NCBI GenBank assembly: GCA_021613375.1
Contig: CM038717.1
Span: 41,129,628-41,193,627 of the forward strand
DNA length: 64,000 nt
Direction of reading: 5' to 3'
DNA from: Megaleporinus macrocephalus
Lineage: Eukaryota; Chordata; Actinopteri; Characiformes; Anostomidae
The first letter of the stretch is position 1; each line of letters begins with the position of its first letter. Below, piece by piece: positions 41,892-54,277 of the stretch. A model generated the notes under the pieces. That model saw only the letters and a program-made list of their open reading frames with translations, did not search any database and had not been told where the DNA came from. The translations under genes and the position numbers were made by a program.

Positions 41892-42425
41892 TACACCAAC
41901 CAGACCCTCCTTAGTACCACCTCTTCATATCTACACTCACTGTCCACTGTATCAGCTCCACTGACCATACAGGACCTCCACTCACTGTCTACTGTATCAG
42001 CTCCACTGACCATACAGGACCTCCACTCACTGTCCACTGTATCAGCTCCACTGACCATACAGGACCTCCACTCACTGTCCACTGTATCAGCTCCACTGAC
42101 CATACAGGACCTACACTCACTGTCTACTGTATCAGCTCCACTGACCATACAGGACCTCCACTCACTGTCCACTGTATCAGCTCCACTGACCATATAGGAG
42201 CTCCACTTACAGACTGTAGTTCATCTGATTCTCTGTATACATTATTACTCTGTTCTTTAATGATCAGGACCCCCACAGGACCACCACAGAGCAGATACTA
42301 TTAGAGAGGTGGATTAGTGTGTGTTGTGCTGGTGTGAGGGGATCAGACACAGCAGGTCTACTGGAGTGTTTAAACACCAGTGTCACTGCTGGACTGAGAA
42401 TTGTTGACTAGAGGAACACAAACTG
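41892..42425. mobile_element. TIR element copy C with 6-unit array in left arm
   Basis: Starts TACACCAACCAGACC, then CCACCTCTTCATATCTAC, six units of the 45-bp repeat in reverse orientation (41933-42195), the left arm to about 42300, and a shortened loop with GTGTTTAAACACC. No right arm. Just past the candidate MIGA2 poly(A) site. Confidence 0.82.
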
Positions 42426-43100
42426 TTCAGCAGAAGATGAAAGTATTTAATATGATAATGAATTATGGGCGGAGTATATCCGCCACACCGAGAGACTTTA
42501 TTTTTAAACAGTGACGAGAGACATGTCTCACAGTGTCCCTGGTCTTCATGTCGGAAATCTGATCACCTGATAGTTCAATATATCAAAACTTTGTCTTTCC
42601 TCAGAGCTCAGTAGTAACTACTTACATTTACTGACATACCAGAACCTTTTTGAGCAAATTTAAATAAAAAACTTTTATTTTGTAGGAAATTAACTAATTT
42701 CTTTCTCACTTTAGTTCTTCACATTAACTGTTTATTTATTTGTTTTTGTTTATTTCTTTTCTATCTGTATATTTACTTTAGACTCTACCAACTTCTGTCC
42801 ATCTGACTGTTTCCTTCAATAATAAATCAGAGGTGATTTCATTCACAACAATAAACTAAAATAAGAGTCCTTCTGTTAAGAGTGCTGCTGGAGTCCACAA
42901 GATTTATACATAAATACATACAAAATATACAAACAATCATTTTTACACAGAAATATTACAAAATAAAAGTTCACCTGAAAACATTACCATGCTCAGAGAT
43001 GCAGTATACAGTACCCATTCACACAAAAGAAAACATAACGATATTAAAATATCATTAGCAACGCTACTTCCATACCCTCACATGTTGGACTGATTCCACT
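42426..43100. other. Intergenic AT-rich DNA
   Basis: No gene or repeat structure recognised between the transposon and the 41-bp array. Confidence 0.6.
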
Positions 43101-43103
43101 CCA

Positions 43104-43630
43104 CAGTGACTCACTATCACCTCTTCAGGTACAAAGTGGTACTACAGTGATTCACTATCACCTCTTCAGGTACAAAGTGGTACTACAGTGACTCAATATC
43201 ACCTCTTCAGGTACAAAGTGGTACTACAGTGACTCACTATCACCTCTTTAGGTACAAAGTGGTACTACAGTGACTCAATATCACCTCTTCAGGTACAAAG
43301 TGGTACTACAGTCACTCACTATCACCTCTTCAGGTACAAAGTGGTACTACAGTCACTCACTATCACCTCTTCAGGTACAAAGTGGTACTACAGTGACTCA
43401 ATATCACCTCTTCAGGTACAAAGTGGTACTACAGTCACTCACTATCACCTCTTCAGGTACAAAGTGGTACTACAGTCACTCACTATCACCGCTTCAAGTA
43501 CAAAGTGGTACTACAGTGACTCAATATCACCTATTCAGGTACAAAGTGGTACTACAGTGACTCACTATCACCTCTTCAGGTACAAAGTGGTACTACAGTG
43601 ACTCACTATCACCTCTTCAGGTACAAAGTT
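43104..43630. repeat. 41-bp minisatellite upstream of DOLPP1, about 13 units
   Basis: The unit contains CACCTCTTCAGGTACAAAG and GTGGTACTACAGT(G/C)ACTCA. Variation is mainly GTGACTCAATATC, GTGACTCACTATC or GTCACTCACTATC. It ends about 0.5 kb before the CCAAT-box promoter. Confidence 0.96.
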
Positions 43631-44099
43631 GTATTATGAGACATGGGGCTAGCTGGTTAGCATGCTAATTTCGGAAGACATATCTGCAACATGATACTAC
43701 ACTACAAATCTAACATATTGTTCCTTTAAGGCTCATGCAGAAGTTATCATTTGCTTGAGATAATGAAAGTTGTTTCATTCATTATTTAATTATTAATTAT
43801 TTTTTGATGCAACATTTTTGTGTAACCTTTAGAGAAACATCTTGGAGTTTCCATTTATTATTATTATTATTATCATTGTTGTTGTTGTTTTTGTTATTGT
43901 TACATTAATTATAAATAGTCCATCTTGTGGAATAACTCAAAACAAGCTTATAACGAAGTAAACAAAATAAAAGTCACGGTCGGTATCATCATTCGGAAGG
44001 CACTGAAACGCACCTCTCTCTCATTCACTCGCTTTTTTCTTTTTTTTTTCTGCCTTTCATTTGAATAAACCCGATTTTCATACGTCCAGCAGGGCGCTC

Positions 44100-44332
44100 G
44101 CTGATTGGCCGGCGCCCCTCCGCTGCCCGCCTCTGATTGGACGCCTGTTCCCGTGCAGATTTTTTTTTCTTTCCCTCCTTTGAGTCTCTCCGCCGTGAAT
44201 GGCCGAGAGTGGCGGCAGCGCCCGGCCCCGCTTATTGGCTATCCTCGACTGGGCGGTCCGCGCTGATTGGCTGTCCGCCACTGGGCGTTCCGTCCTGATT
44301 CGCCGAGCCCCGCTGCCCGGTGTCCGGGTAAG
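44100..44332 (+). promoter_or_regulatory. DOLPP1: DOLPP1 promoter with four CCAAT boxes
   Basis: A CpG-rich, TATA-less region directly upstream of the start codon. Inverted CCAAT boxes (ATTGG) lie at 44104, 44136, 44234 and 44266, two pairs each 32 bp apart. A GC-box-like GGGCGG is at about 44251. Spacing of about three helical turns is typical of multi-CCAAT NF-Y promoters of housekeeping genes. Confidence 0.7.
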
Positions 44333-44411
44333 ATGGCGTCGGAGGAGCAGTGCTCGGCGCCGCCACCGCGATGGCAGTCGATCTCCTTAACCCACGTAGA
44401 GTATCCGGCCG
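44333..44411 (+). CDS. DOLPP1: DOLPP1 exon 1, start codon
   Basis: Residues 1-26 plus one base; the block LTHVEYPAG is diagnostic. Donor CCGG|GTGAGT. The same frame is open upstream to 44267 but has no better start, and mammalian proteins begin here. Confidence 0.93.
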
Positions 44412-47400
44412 GTGAGTGCCCGCTTCGAGTCTTCGCTTTCCGCGCTGGGAGTCGCTGGCGTCGCCGCTACGGCGCTCCGGTTCTCGGCGGGAACGTTTAC
44501 AACTGACTGGACACACGGGGCTGGAGGAGGAGAGGCGGGGGGAGCGGGGTGGTGGTGTGCTGGGGTGGGGGGCGGTGTGCTACCAAATAGTGTTACCGTA
44601 AGAAATCGTGCATCCGCAGATAACTTAGAACACCATACAACTACCGAGTCGCGCGGCTCAGCACGCGCCACGGTAGACCCCCGTCTCGGCTGGGTAGCTA
44701 GCTGGCCGGACGACCCCCTTCTCACCATCCTCAGTGTTTTTGTGTTCGCCGTAAAACTCAGAGGAGCTCAGCTGCTTGTTTCTGAAGTTATTGGAATTCT
44801 CCGTTCCACCTTAAACGGGGCTGCAGTTACATTCTGCCGCCCTGAAACTGCTACACCATTTAAGGTGGAGCGGAGAATTCCAATAAGAAGCTAACTTCAG
44901 CCGCGTCTTTCTTCAGGTTTACGCTCGATAACGATGTTTACTCGACCTTAACTGCTCGGAAAGTGTCTCCTCGACTCTCCTCGCTGCTTGTTCGTCATAC
45001 TATTTACTTTATTTGTCTTGAAGAGCGTCAGTGAGCCGTGCCAGCTAACCTTAGCTAGCTGGCTAACTGGCTAACTTCATTATTGTCATTAGCTGCGCGT
45101 GCTAGCCGTCTGAGTTCACGTTGCGTCACCTCCACGCCGTCGTGGTCGGGTCGGCGTCTTTGGGGACACCTTTAATTTCATTTTAAGCAAAACAGAAACA
45201 CGTACTTGAGCCCCGAGCTAGCCGTGTCGCTGTCAGCGCTGCCGTAGCCCCCTGAACTCAGAGCTTCACCTCACAATAACAAACCCCACTGAAGGAATGT
45301 TTATTAAAGAGGAATTCCGCTGCATGCTCAACACTTCTGGATCACTCAGGGTTTGGGATGTAGACTATGCCACTCAGAGTGATTTTAACATGAGGTGGTT
45401 CCTTTGTGGACAAAACTTGCACTTTAATTTGTGTAACACTGCTGGTGAATGGAACCAGGGGTCACACATATAGTTATTTTATTTGCTATCAAAAGCACAT
45501 ACACGTGACCTTATATGTAACCCTGGTAACGGTTAAAAATGGCACTATTTATCTCCACCAAGCACAGATTCATAAAAAAGTATGTCCAAAATGGTAACTT
45601 TACATGACAGAACAAAACTATCTGTACATACTCAATGTAAGTCTGTGGAACCAGAAATCAGTCCAAGTTGTTTTGGAGCATACAGCTATGTGTGGGACGT
45701 CAGGTAGTGTGTTCATAAGTTTCATGTGCTACGTTTTTAATGAGGGAGCAGGTGACCGACGTCTGGTTCCATTCACCACCAGTCACAAGTGGAGTTCCCC
45801 TTTAATAAAGATTAGGTTGTCTTGTGCTTCTATAGCTGGAGGGGGTTTCATGCAGCAGGATGTTTTGAACTTGAGCTCAAGTCAAGCATGTCCAATAGGA
45901 AATAGGCCTGAGCTGTACGGTGGGGGTCTTAAAGGAGCGAATCACTGAAAAAGCTCAGTATGATGTTGGTCAGTCCAAAAATTTTGGCGCTGCAAGTTTG
46001 CTTATATAGTTTTGTGCAGGAGCCTAATGCAGATCTATACATCTGTTTGTATTGGCGTCCAAGCTGTGTTTGATTTTGTGGAGAGTTGGTTTTGTTATAA
46101 AGCAAAAGCTTTTATTTTTTTAAGCTTTTCCAAAATGTCCATTTACTCCAAAAATGTCCAGTAGTTCCAGTGTTTGCTCCACGAGTGTCCAATATTTCCA
46201 ACATTCGCTCCACAAATGTCCAATATTTCCAACATTTGTTCCAAAATTGTCCAATATTTCCAACATTTGTTCCAAAATTGTCCAATATTTCCAACATTCG
46301 CTCCAAAAATGTCCAGTCATAACATTATCTCCAAAAATGTCTAATATTTCCAACGTTCACTCAAAAAATGGTCCAATATTTCCAACATTCGCTCCAAAAA
46401 TGTCCAGTCATAACATTATCTCCAAAAATGTCTAATATTTCTAACGGTCACTCAAAAAATGTTCAATATTCTCAACATTCGCTCCAAAAATGTCTAATAT
46501 TTCCAATGTTCAATCCACAAATGTCCAATATTTCTCATGTGCACTCCGAAAATGTCCAATATTTCCAACGTTCACTCCACAAATGTCAAATATTTCCAAC
46601 GTTCACTCAAAAAAGTTAGTAAAAGTGAACTTTATTGTCATTCAGACTTTACAACTGAGTGCATAGCTCTAAATGTCCAATATTTACAACATTCTCTCTA
46701 AAATTTTTTTAAATATTTACAACATTCGCTCCAAAAATTTTACAATATTTACAACATTCGCACCAAAAATGTACAGTAATTATATTCTCTTCAAAAACTG
46801 TCCTATATTTCCAATGTTCGCTCCAAGTCACTCTGAGAATTGCTAATCCAGTAATACTTTTGAACAGTTTTTTTTCACTAAATTTGGTGGAGCAGATTTA
46901 AATTGAATATTCTATACTACAGTCAGTCACATCATAACCAATCACAGTTAAGCGTGTTTTCACTTCATTGTTCTCTCTCTTTGTTGTGCTGGTCGGTGCC
47001 CTGAGCTTGCAGAGTGACCTCATTAGTGAGTAGCAGTAGTGTTCACCAAAAGTGTGTTTACATCATCATTGTCTCAAAATTGGCAACTTTACAGAAGAGG
47101 CCAAAAACTCTCTTTACTTTCACTGTAAGTCTATGGAACCAGAATTCTTTCCAAGCTGTTTTGGAGCGTTTCTATTGGTCCATTCATCAAAATATTTAAA
47201 TGCAGTATTAAGGGAAGCTGTCGTGTTCAAACAATGTAGAAATATGAAAATAGGACGAGAAATAGAGATGCATGTTTTTCTCTGGTCAGCGATGAGATGA
47301 AGGAGTCGCTTGTTGTTTCAGTGCCAGTTGGCAGGTGGGCTGGCCGAGGTGGCCGGCGGGATTCCCTCACCCTGTGGGCAGCGGATTCTCTACTACTCCT

Positions 47401-50400
47401 CTGCGTTGGAGTGAAAGTCTCCATCCAAGACGTGTGTCGCCCTAATTATTTTCAGGATGGTTATATTAAGCCGTGCGTCTCTCTCACTGAAATAGAGCGG
47501 AGAGAAAATATCCTCCCACTCTCGGCGAGCGCTGAATATCGTGGGACAGAGAATCAGGACACGGCGCTTACTCACATCCACTACCGCCAGTTTCGTTGGC
47601 CCTGACTCGGAGCCTCCGCGTGCGAGTCGGGTCGGGCGAGGGCCTGTCAGAGCACAGGCGGCGCCAGGGCGCTCTCAGGAAAACCACACACACACGCTCG
47701 TACAGAACACTGCCGGGATTCAGGTGTGAGGCCCAGCTGCGCCGCGTGCCAGCCCGGGGGTCCCTAGGGGCTCGCTTGGCAGCCCAGAGAGAAATATGAC
47801 AGAGTCCCTCTTTCCTAGACTCTCGTTTCAAGTGCTTCAGGAATCTGTAGATACCAAACGTATGAACGAGTGTAAACCTTCTTCCTGCAGGCAGCACACA
47901 GCTGCGTCTGTTGTGGTCTCTGGACGGGGACCTGTTCTGGTGGTCTTCCTCTGGCTGTTGGTTTTCTCGTTTTCTTACTCGGAGGTTTTGTTTCTTGTTG
48001 CTTTGCCAGCGAGTGTGCGTCTCCAACAAGCAACACAAACCAGTCGAACGCAGTGCAGTCGGTTCTCTGCTAGTTCTGCAGTTTCATGTGTTTAATGCGT
48101 CCTGATGTTCTTGCAGTATCATCATCATCATCATCATCATCCTCAATTCGAATTTTAGACTTCAGTTTATAAGCGTCTCTCTGTAACTCACTCACTTTTA
48201 CAGAGACGTTTATAAACATGTAGTAACTCAGTCACTTTTACTACACGTTTATAAACGTCTCTCTGTAACTGTCACTTTTACTACATGTTTATAAACGTCT
48301 CTGTAACTGTCACGTTTACTACACGCTTATAAACGTCTCTCTGTAATTCACTCACTTTTACTACAAATTTATAAACATCTCTCTGTAACCCAGTCACTTT
48401 TACTACGTGTTTATAAACGTCTCTGTAACGCTGTCACTTTTACTACACGCTTATAAATGTCTCTCTGTAACTGTCACTTTTACTACATGTTTATAAACGT
48501 CTCTCTGTAACTGTCACTTTTACTACATGTTTATAATTGCTCTCTGTAATTCACTCACTTTTACTACACGTTTATAAATGTCTCTCTGTAACCCAGTCAC
48601 TTTTACTACACGTTTATAAACATCTCTCTAACTCAGTCACTTTTACTACATGTTTATAAACGTCTCTGTAACTCACTTTTACTACACGCTTATAAACGTC
48701 TCTCTTTAACTTACTTTTACTACACGTTTATAAACGTCTCTCTGTAACTCACTTTTACTACACATTTATAAACGTCTCTGTAACCCAGTCACTTTTACTA
48801 CACGTTTATAAACGTCTCTCTAACTCAGTCACTTTTACTACACGCTTATAAACGTCTCTCTTAACTCACTCACTTTTACTACACGTTTATAAACGTCTCT
48901 CTGTAACTCACTTTTACTACACGTTTATAAACGTCTCTCTGTAACTGTCACTTTTACTACACGCTTATTAATGTCTCTCTGTAACTCACTCACTTTTACT
49001 ACACGCTTATAAACGTCTCTCTGTAACTCACTCACTTTTACTACACGCTTATAAACGTCTCTCTGTAACTCACTCACTTTTACTACACGTTTATAAACGT
49101 CTCTAACTGTCACTTTTACTACACGCTTATAAACGTCTCTCTGTAACTCAGTCACTTTTACTACACGCTTATAAAGTCTCTGTAACTCAGTCACTTTTAC
49201 TACACGTTTATAAACGTCTCTCTAACTCAGTCACTTTTACTACACGCTTATATATGTCTCTGTAACTTAGTCACTTTTACTACACGCTTATAAATGTCTC
49301 TGTAACTCAGTCACTTTTACTACACGCTTATAAACGTCTCTCTGTAACTCAGAGTCACCTTTACTACACGTTTATAAACGTCTCTCTGTAACTCACTTTT
49401 ACTACACGTTTATAAACGTCTCTCTGTAACTCACTTTTACTATACGTTTATAAACGTCTCTCTAAGTCAGTCACTTTTACTTCACGTTTATAAACGTCTC
49501 TCTGTAACTCAGTCACTTTTACTACACGTTTATAAACGTCTCTCTGTAACTCAGTCACTTTTACTACACGTTTATAAACGTCTCTCTGTAACTCAGTCAC
49601 TTTTACTACACGTTTATAAACGTCTCTCTGTAACTCAGTCACTTTTACTACACGTTTATAAACGTCTCTCTGTAACTCACTTTTACTACACGTTTATAAA
49701 CGTCTCTAACTGTCACTTTTACTACACGCTTATTAATGTCTTTCTGTAACTCACTCACTTTTACTACATGTTTATAAACGTCTCTCTGTAACTCACTTTT
49801 ACTACACGCTTATTAATGTCTCTCTGTAACTCACTCACTTTTACTATACGTTTATAAACGTCTCTCTGTAACTCAGTCACTTTTACTACACGTTTATAAA
49901 CGTCTCTCTGTAACTCACTTTTACTACACGTTTATAAACGTCTCTCTGTAACTCACTTTTACTACACGTTTATAAACGTCTCTCTGTAACTCACTTTTAC
50001 TACACGCTTATAAACGTCTCTCTGTAACTCACTTTTACTACACGTTTATAAACGTCTCTGTAACTCACTTTTACTACACGTTTATAAACGTCTCTCTGTA
50101 ACTCACTTTTACTACACGTTTATAAACGTCTCTCTGTAACTGTAATTTTTACTACACGTTTATAAACGTCTCTCTGTAACTGTCACTTTTACTACACGTT
50201 TATAAACGTCTCTCTGTAACTCACTCACTTTTACTACACGTTTATAAACGTCTCTCTGTAACTCACTTTTACTACACGTTTATAAACGTCTCTCTAAGTC
50301 AGTCACTTTTACTTCACGTTTATAAACGTCTCTCTGTAACTCAGTCACTTTTACTACACGCTTATAAACGTCTCTCTGTAACTCACTTTTACTACACGCT

Positions 50401-52368
50401 TATTAATGTCTCTCTGTAACTCACTCACTTTTACTATACGTTTATAAACGTCTCTGTAACTCACTCACTTTTACTACACGCTTATAAACATCTCTCTGTA
50501 AGTCAGTCACTTTTACTTCACGTTTATAAACGTCACTCTGTAACTCAAAGCATAATGTTTTATTATTGTTGTTATTATTATTATTATTATTTATTATAAT
50601 TACCTGAAATAACTGATGATGCTGTTTATCACTCGTTGTTTGGTAACCGAGCGTCTGTGTTTGTGTTGTGTGTACAGGTGATCTGACAGGACAGGTGCTG
50701 GCCTACACCAGTCTGTTGCCCATCGCCATCCTGGTCGGCTTCGTCACACTCATCATCTTTAAGAGGGAGCTGCACACGGTGAGTTGCGTGACCTCTGACC
50801 TGGGATCATTGCTCCAAGCGTCTCAAGTGTTCTAAACACTCTAGAACCCTCCAGCCTGAGATCTTCTGGAGTCGAGTTCCAGTCGTGACCTGGTTAATCA
50901 GAGTCATGAGGAGTAATTGGGTATTGAGTCCAGGTGTGTAGGACTGCAGGTAGACCTGAGCTCTGGAGAGGTGGTGGTCTCCGGGGTGATCTCCTCAAGA
51001 AGAGGTGATTTATTCACAACACAGGTACACAATTCAGTACAGGGTCGCCTAAAAGTCTCAGGACACCCTGTCTTTTAGGCTGTGTCCCAAACATGGCCAC
51101 CATATTGGATCAAGGGCAAGTTTGTCCAATGGGAAGGTGGTCGTGTAGCAGATCAAAGAAGATCAGAACTGATCAGAAATCAATTGATTCTGTCAGATTT
51201 GCAATATCTCTTCTAGTTCAAACGTTATTAACACAGAAAGTAGCAACTCAAAGCTCAAACTCACACAGGAGTTTAACCCCTCTGTGCAGTATAACACACA
51301 CACACACTAGTGAACACAAACTAGTGAACACAAGCTAGTACACAGACGCTAGTAAACACAACTAGTGAAGACACACTAGTAAACAAATACACACACACGC
51401 ACACAAAGTGAATGTCGCACACACACACAAACTAGTGAACACATTCAAACACATACTAGTGAACACAAACTAGTACACAGACACTAGTGAACACATTCAA
51501 ACACATACTAGTGAACACAAACTAGTTCACAGACACTAGTGAACACATACAAACACAAACTAGTGAAGACACACTAGTAAACAAACACATACTAGTATAT
51601 ACACACATTAACATACACACACACACACAAGTGAATGTCACACATCAGTGAATGTCACACATGCGCACACACACAAACACATACAAGTGAACAAACACAT
51701 ACTAGTGAACATGAACACGAACTACTGAAAAGACACTACTAAACACACTCACACTAACATACACACACAAGTGAATGTCACACACACACTAGGGGGCAGT
51801 GAGCACACTTGCTGGGGAGCAGTTGGGGGTTTGGTGTTCGAGGGCACGTCAGTCGTGTGCTGTGAGTTCTGGTTACAGGGCTGATCCTGAACCTCCTGAT
51901 CACGACTGCACACAGTGATAGGATTTCTCCAAACAGAATCTTTACAGGAGACAACAACCTCCTTCACTTCCAGTGAACATCAGAGAACCAGAACTCCTGT
52001 CCCGGCTCTTTCTAGAATAATGATAATCAGACAGTGATGATTACCTGCTGGTTTGTGAGCGTGTGTGTGTGTGAGCGGTGTGTGTGAGCGGTTTGTGTGT
52101 GTGTGAGCGGTTTGTGTGTGTGTGTGAGCGGTGTGTGTGTGTGTGTGTGTGTGAGCGGTGTGTGTGTGTGTGTGTGAGCGGTGTGTGTGTGTGTGTGTGT
52201 GTGAGCGGTTTGTGTGTGTGTGTGTGAGCGGTTTGTGTGTGAGCGGTTTGTGTGTGAGCGGTTTGTGTGTGAGCGGTTTGTGTGTGAGCGGTTTGTGTGT
52301 GTGTGAGCGGTTTGTGTGTGTGAGCGGTTTGTGTGTGTGAGCGGTTTGTGTGTGTGTGTGTGTGAGCG

Positions 52369-52407
<39 letters not shown>

Positions 52408-52514
52408 CGTGTGTGTGTGTGTGTGTGTGAGCGGTTTGTGTGTGTGTGTGTGTGTGTGTGTGAGCGGTTTGTGTGTGTGTGTGTGTGTGAGCGGTTTGTG
52501 TGTGTGTGTGAGCG

Positions 52515-52549
<35 letters not shown>

Positions 52550-52946
52550 CGTGTGTGTGTGTGTGTGTGTGAGCGGTGTGTGTGAGCGGTTTGTGTGTGT
52601 GTGAGCGGTTTGTGTGTGTGTGAGCGGTTTGTGTGTGTGTGTGAGCGGTGTGTGAGCGGTGTGTGTGTGTGAGCAGTTTGTGTGTGTGTGAGCGGTGTGT
52701 GTGAGCAGTTTGTGTGTGTGTGTGTGTGTGTGTGTGAGCGGTGTGTGTGTGTGTGTGTGTGTGAGCGTGTGTGTGTGTGTGTGTGTGAGCGGTTTGTGTG
52801 TGTGTGTGTGTGTGTGTGAGCGGTTTGTGTGTGTGTGAGCGGTTTGTGTGTGTGTGTGTGTGTGAGCGGTTTGTGTGTGTGTGTGTGAGCGGTGTGTGTG
52901 TGTGTGTGTGAGCGGTGTGTGTGAGCGGTTTGTGTGTGTGTGAGCG

Positions 52947-52981
<35 letters not shown>

Positions 52982-53562
52982 CGGTTTGTGTGTGTGTGAG
53001 CATTGTGTGTGTGTGTGAGCGGTGTGTGTGTGTGTGTGTGTGTGTGCGTGTGTGTGTGAGCGGCTGTATGTTTTGAGTGTAGCAGGCGGGCCTGCCGCCC
53101 CCTCAGAGCCACAGATATGGTTTAAGTTGAGACTCCAGTTTGCTGGTCAGTCTGGCAGGTACAGGAGGCGCAGGGGCGGAGTGGTTCAGGGAGGGAGGTC
53201 TTAGAGAGCCGGCGTGACTGAGTCTGTTTATTCAGTCTGTGTTAGTTATTTACTCAACCTGTTTATTTCTAGATCAAAGTCAGGTACATATGATTAAAGA
53301 AGTTTCATTGATGATGTGCTTTCTCTTCTCTCTCTCTCTCTCCCTCCTTCACCCTCTCGCTCTCTCTTTCTCACACACTCTCTTTCTCTCGCTCTCTTTC
53401 TTATTCACTCTCGCTCTCTCTCTTTCTCTCTCTCGCACACTCTCTCTCGCACATACTCTTTCTTTCTTGCTCTCTCGCCTCTCTTTCTCACTCTCTTTCT
53501 CTCGAGCTTTGTCTCGCTCTCTCTCTCACTCTTTCTCTTGCTCTTTCTCACGCTCTCTCTTG

Positions 53563-53595
<33 letters not shown>

Positions 53596-54239
53596 CAATA
53601 GATCTCGTTCTTTGGTGGGTTGGTGATGAACGAAGGGCTAAACTGGCTACTGAAGCACATCCTGCAGGAGCCTCGCCCATGTGGAGGTAACACTACTCTG
53701 TGCTCCATGTTTAAAGATAACAGTCTGACACACAGTGTCACGACCACAAAGTCTATTAATGATAAACAACTCCAAACATTCTGACCCTAATATTAAAAAT
53801 AAGAACTTTTTTTATTTATACAGGATTAAAAACCAACTCGGAGTAAAACCCAGAGGAGAAAAAGAAACACACTGTAATAGTGATAATAATAGTAGTTAAA
53901 TGAAAAAAAATTAATAAAATGAAGTGAAATGAAAGGAAGAGTGAAGAGTGGGTGTTGTTTTTGAGAAAGAGTGAAAATAGTGTGTAAAATAATTAAAGCT
54001 GGTTAAAGGAATTTGTTTTGGACAATAGCGTTACCCCTCTGTTTACATCTTAATGTTTTAATTATGCAGAAATTTTGAAAAATGAATGGAATTCCCCTTT
54101 AGGCTCCAGGCTATTGCATGAGCTTGACAGATCTAAGACGGTAAACGTTAAACTAGCCGCAGACGTTAGCGCGGGTGATGTTTCTCAAGCTACCGTATCA
54201 GAGGCTTGTGGTGGCGCCGGAACGTTCTGTAATGTTTTG

Positions 54240-54277
<38 letters not shown>

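Noticed and set aside
44100..44332. ER-stress element (CCAAT-N9-CCACG) in the DOLPP1 promoter
   Set aside because: Checked three of the four CCAAT boxes (44136, 44234, 44266); none has CCACG at the required distance.
47297..48105. Cluster of overlapping 60-156-residue frames in DOLPP1 intron 1
   Set aside because: GC-richer stretch with frames on both strands, none resembling a known family; shadows of each other.
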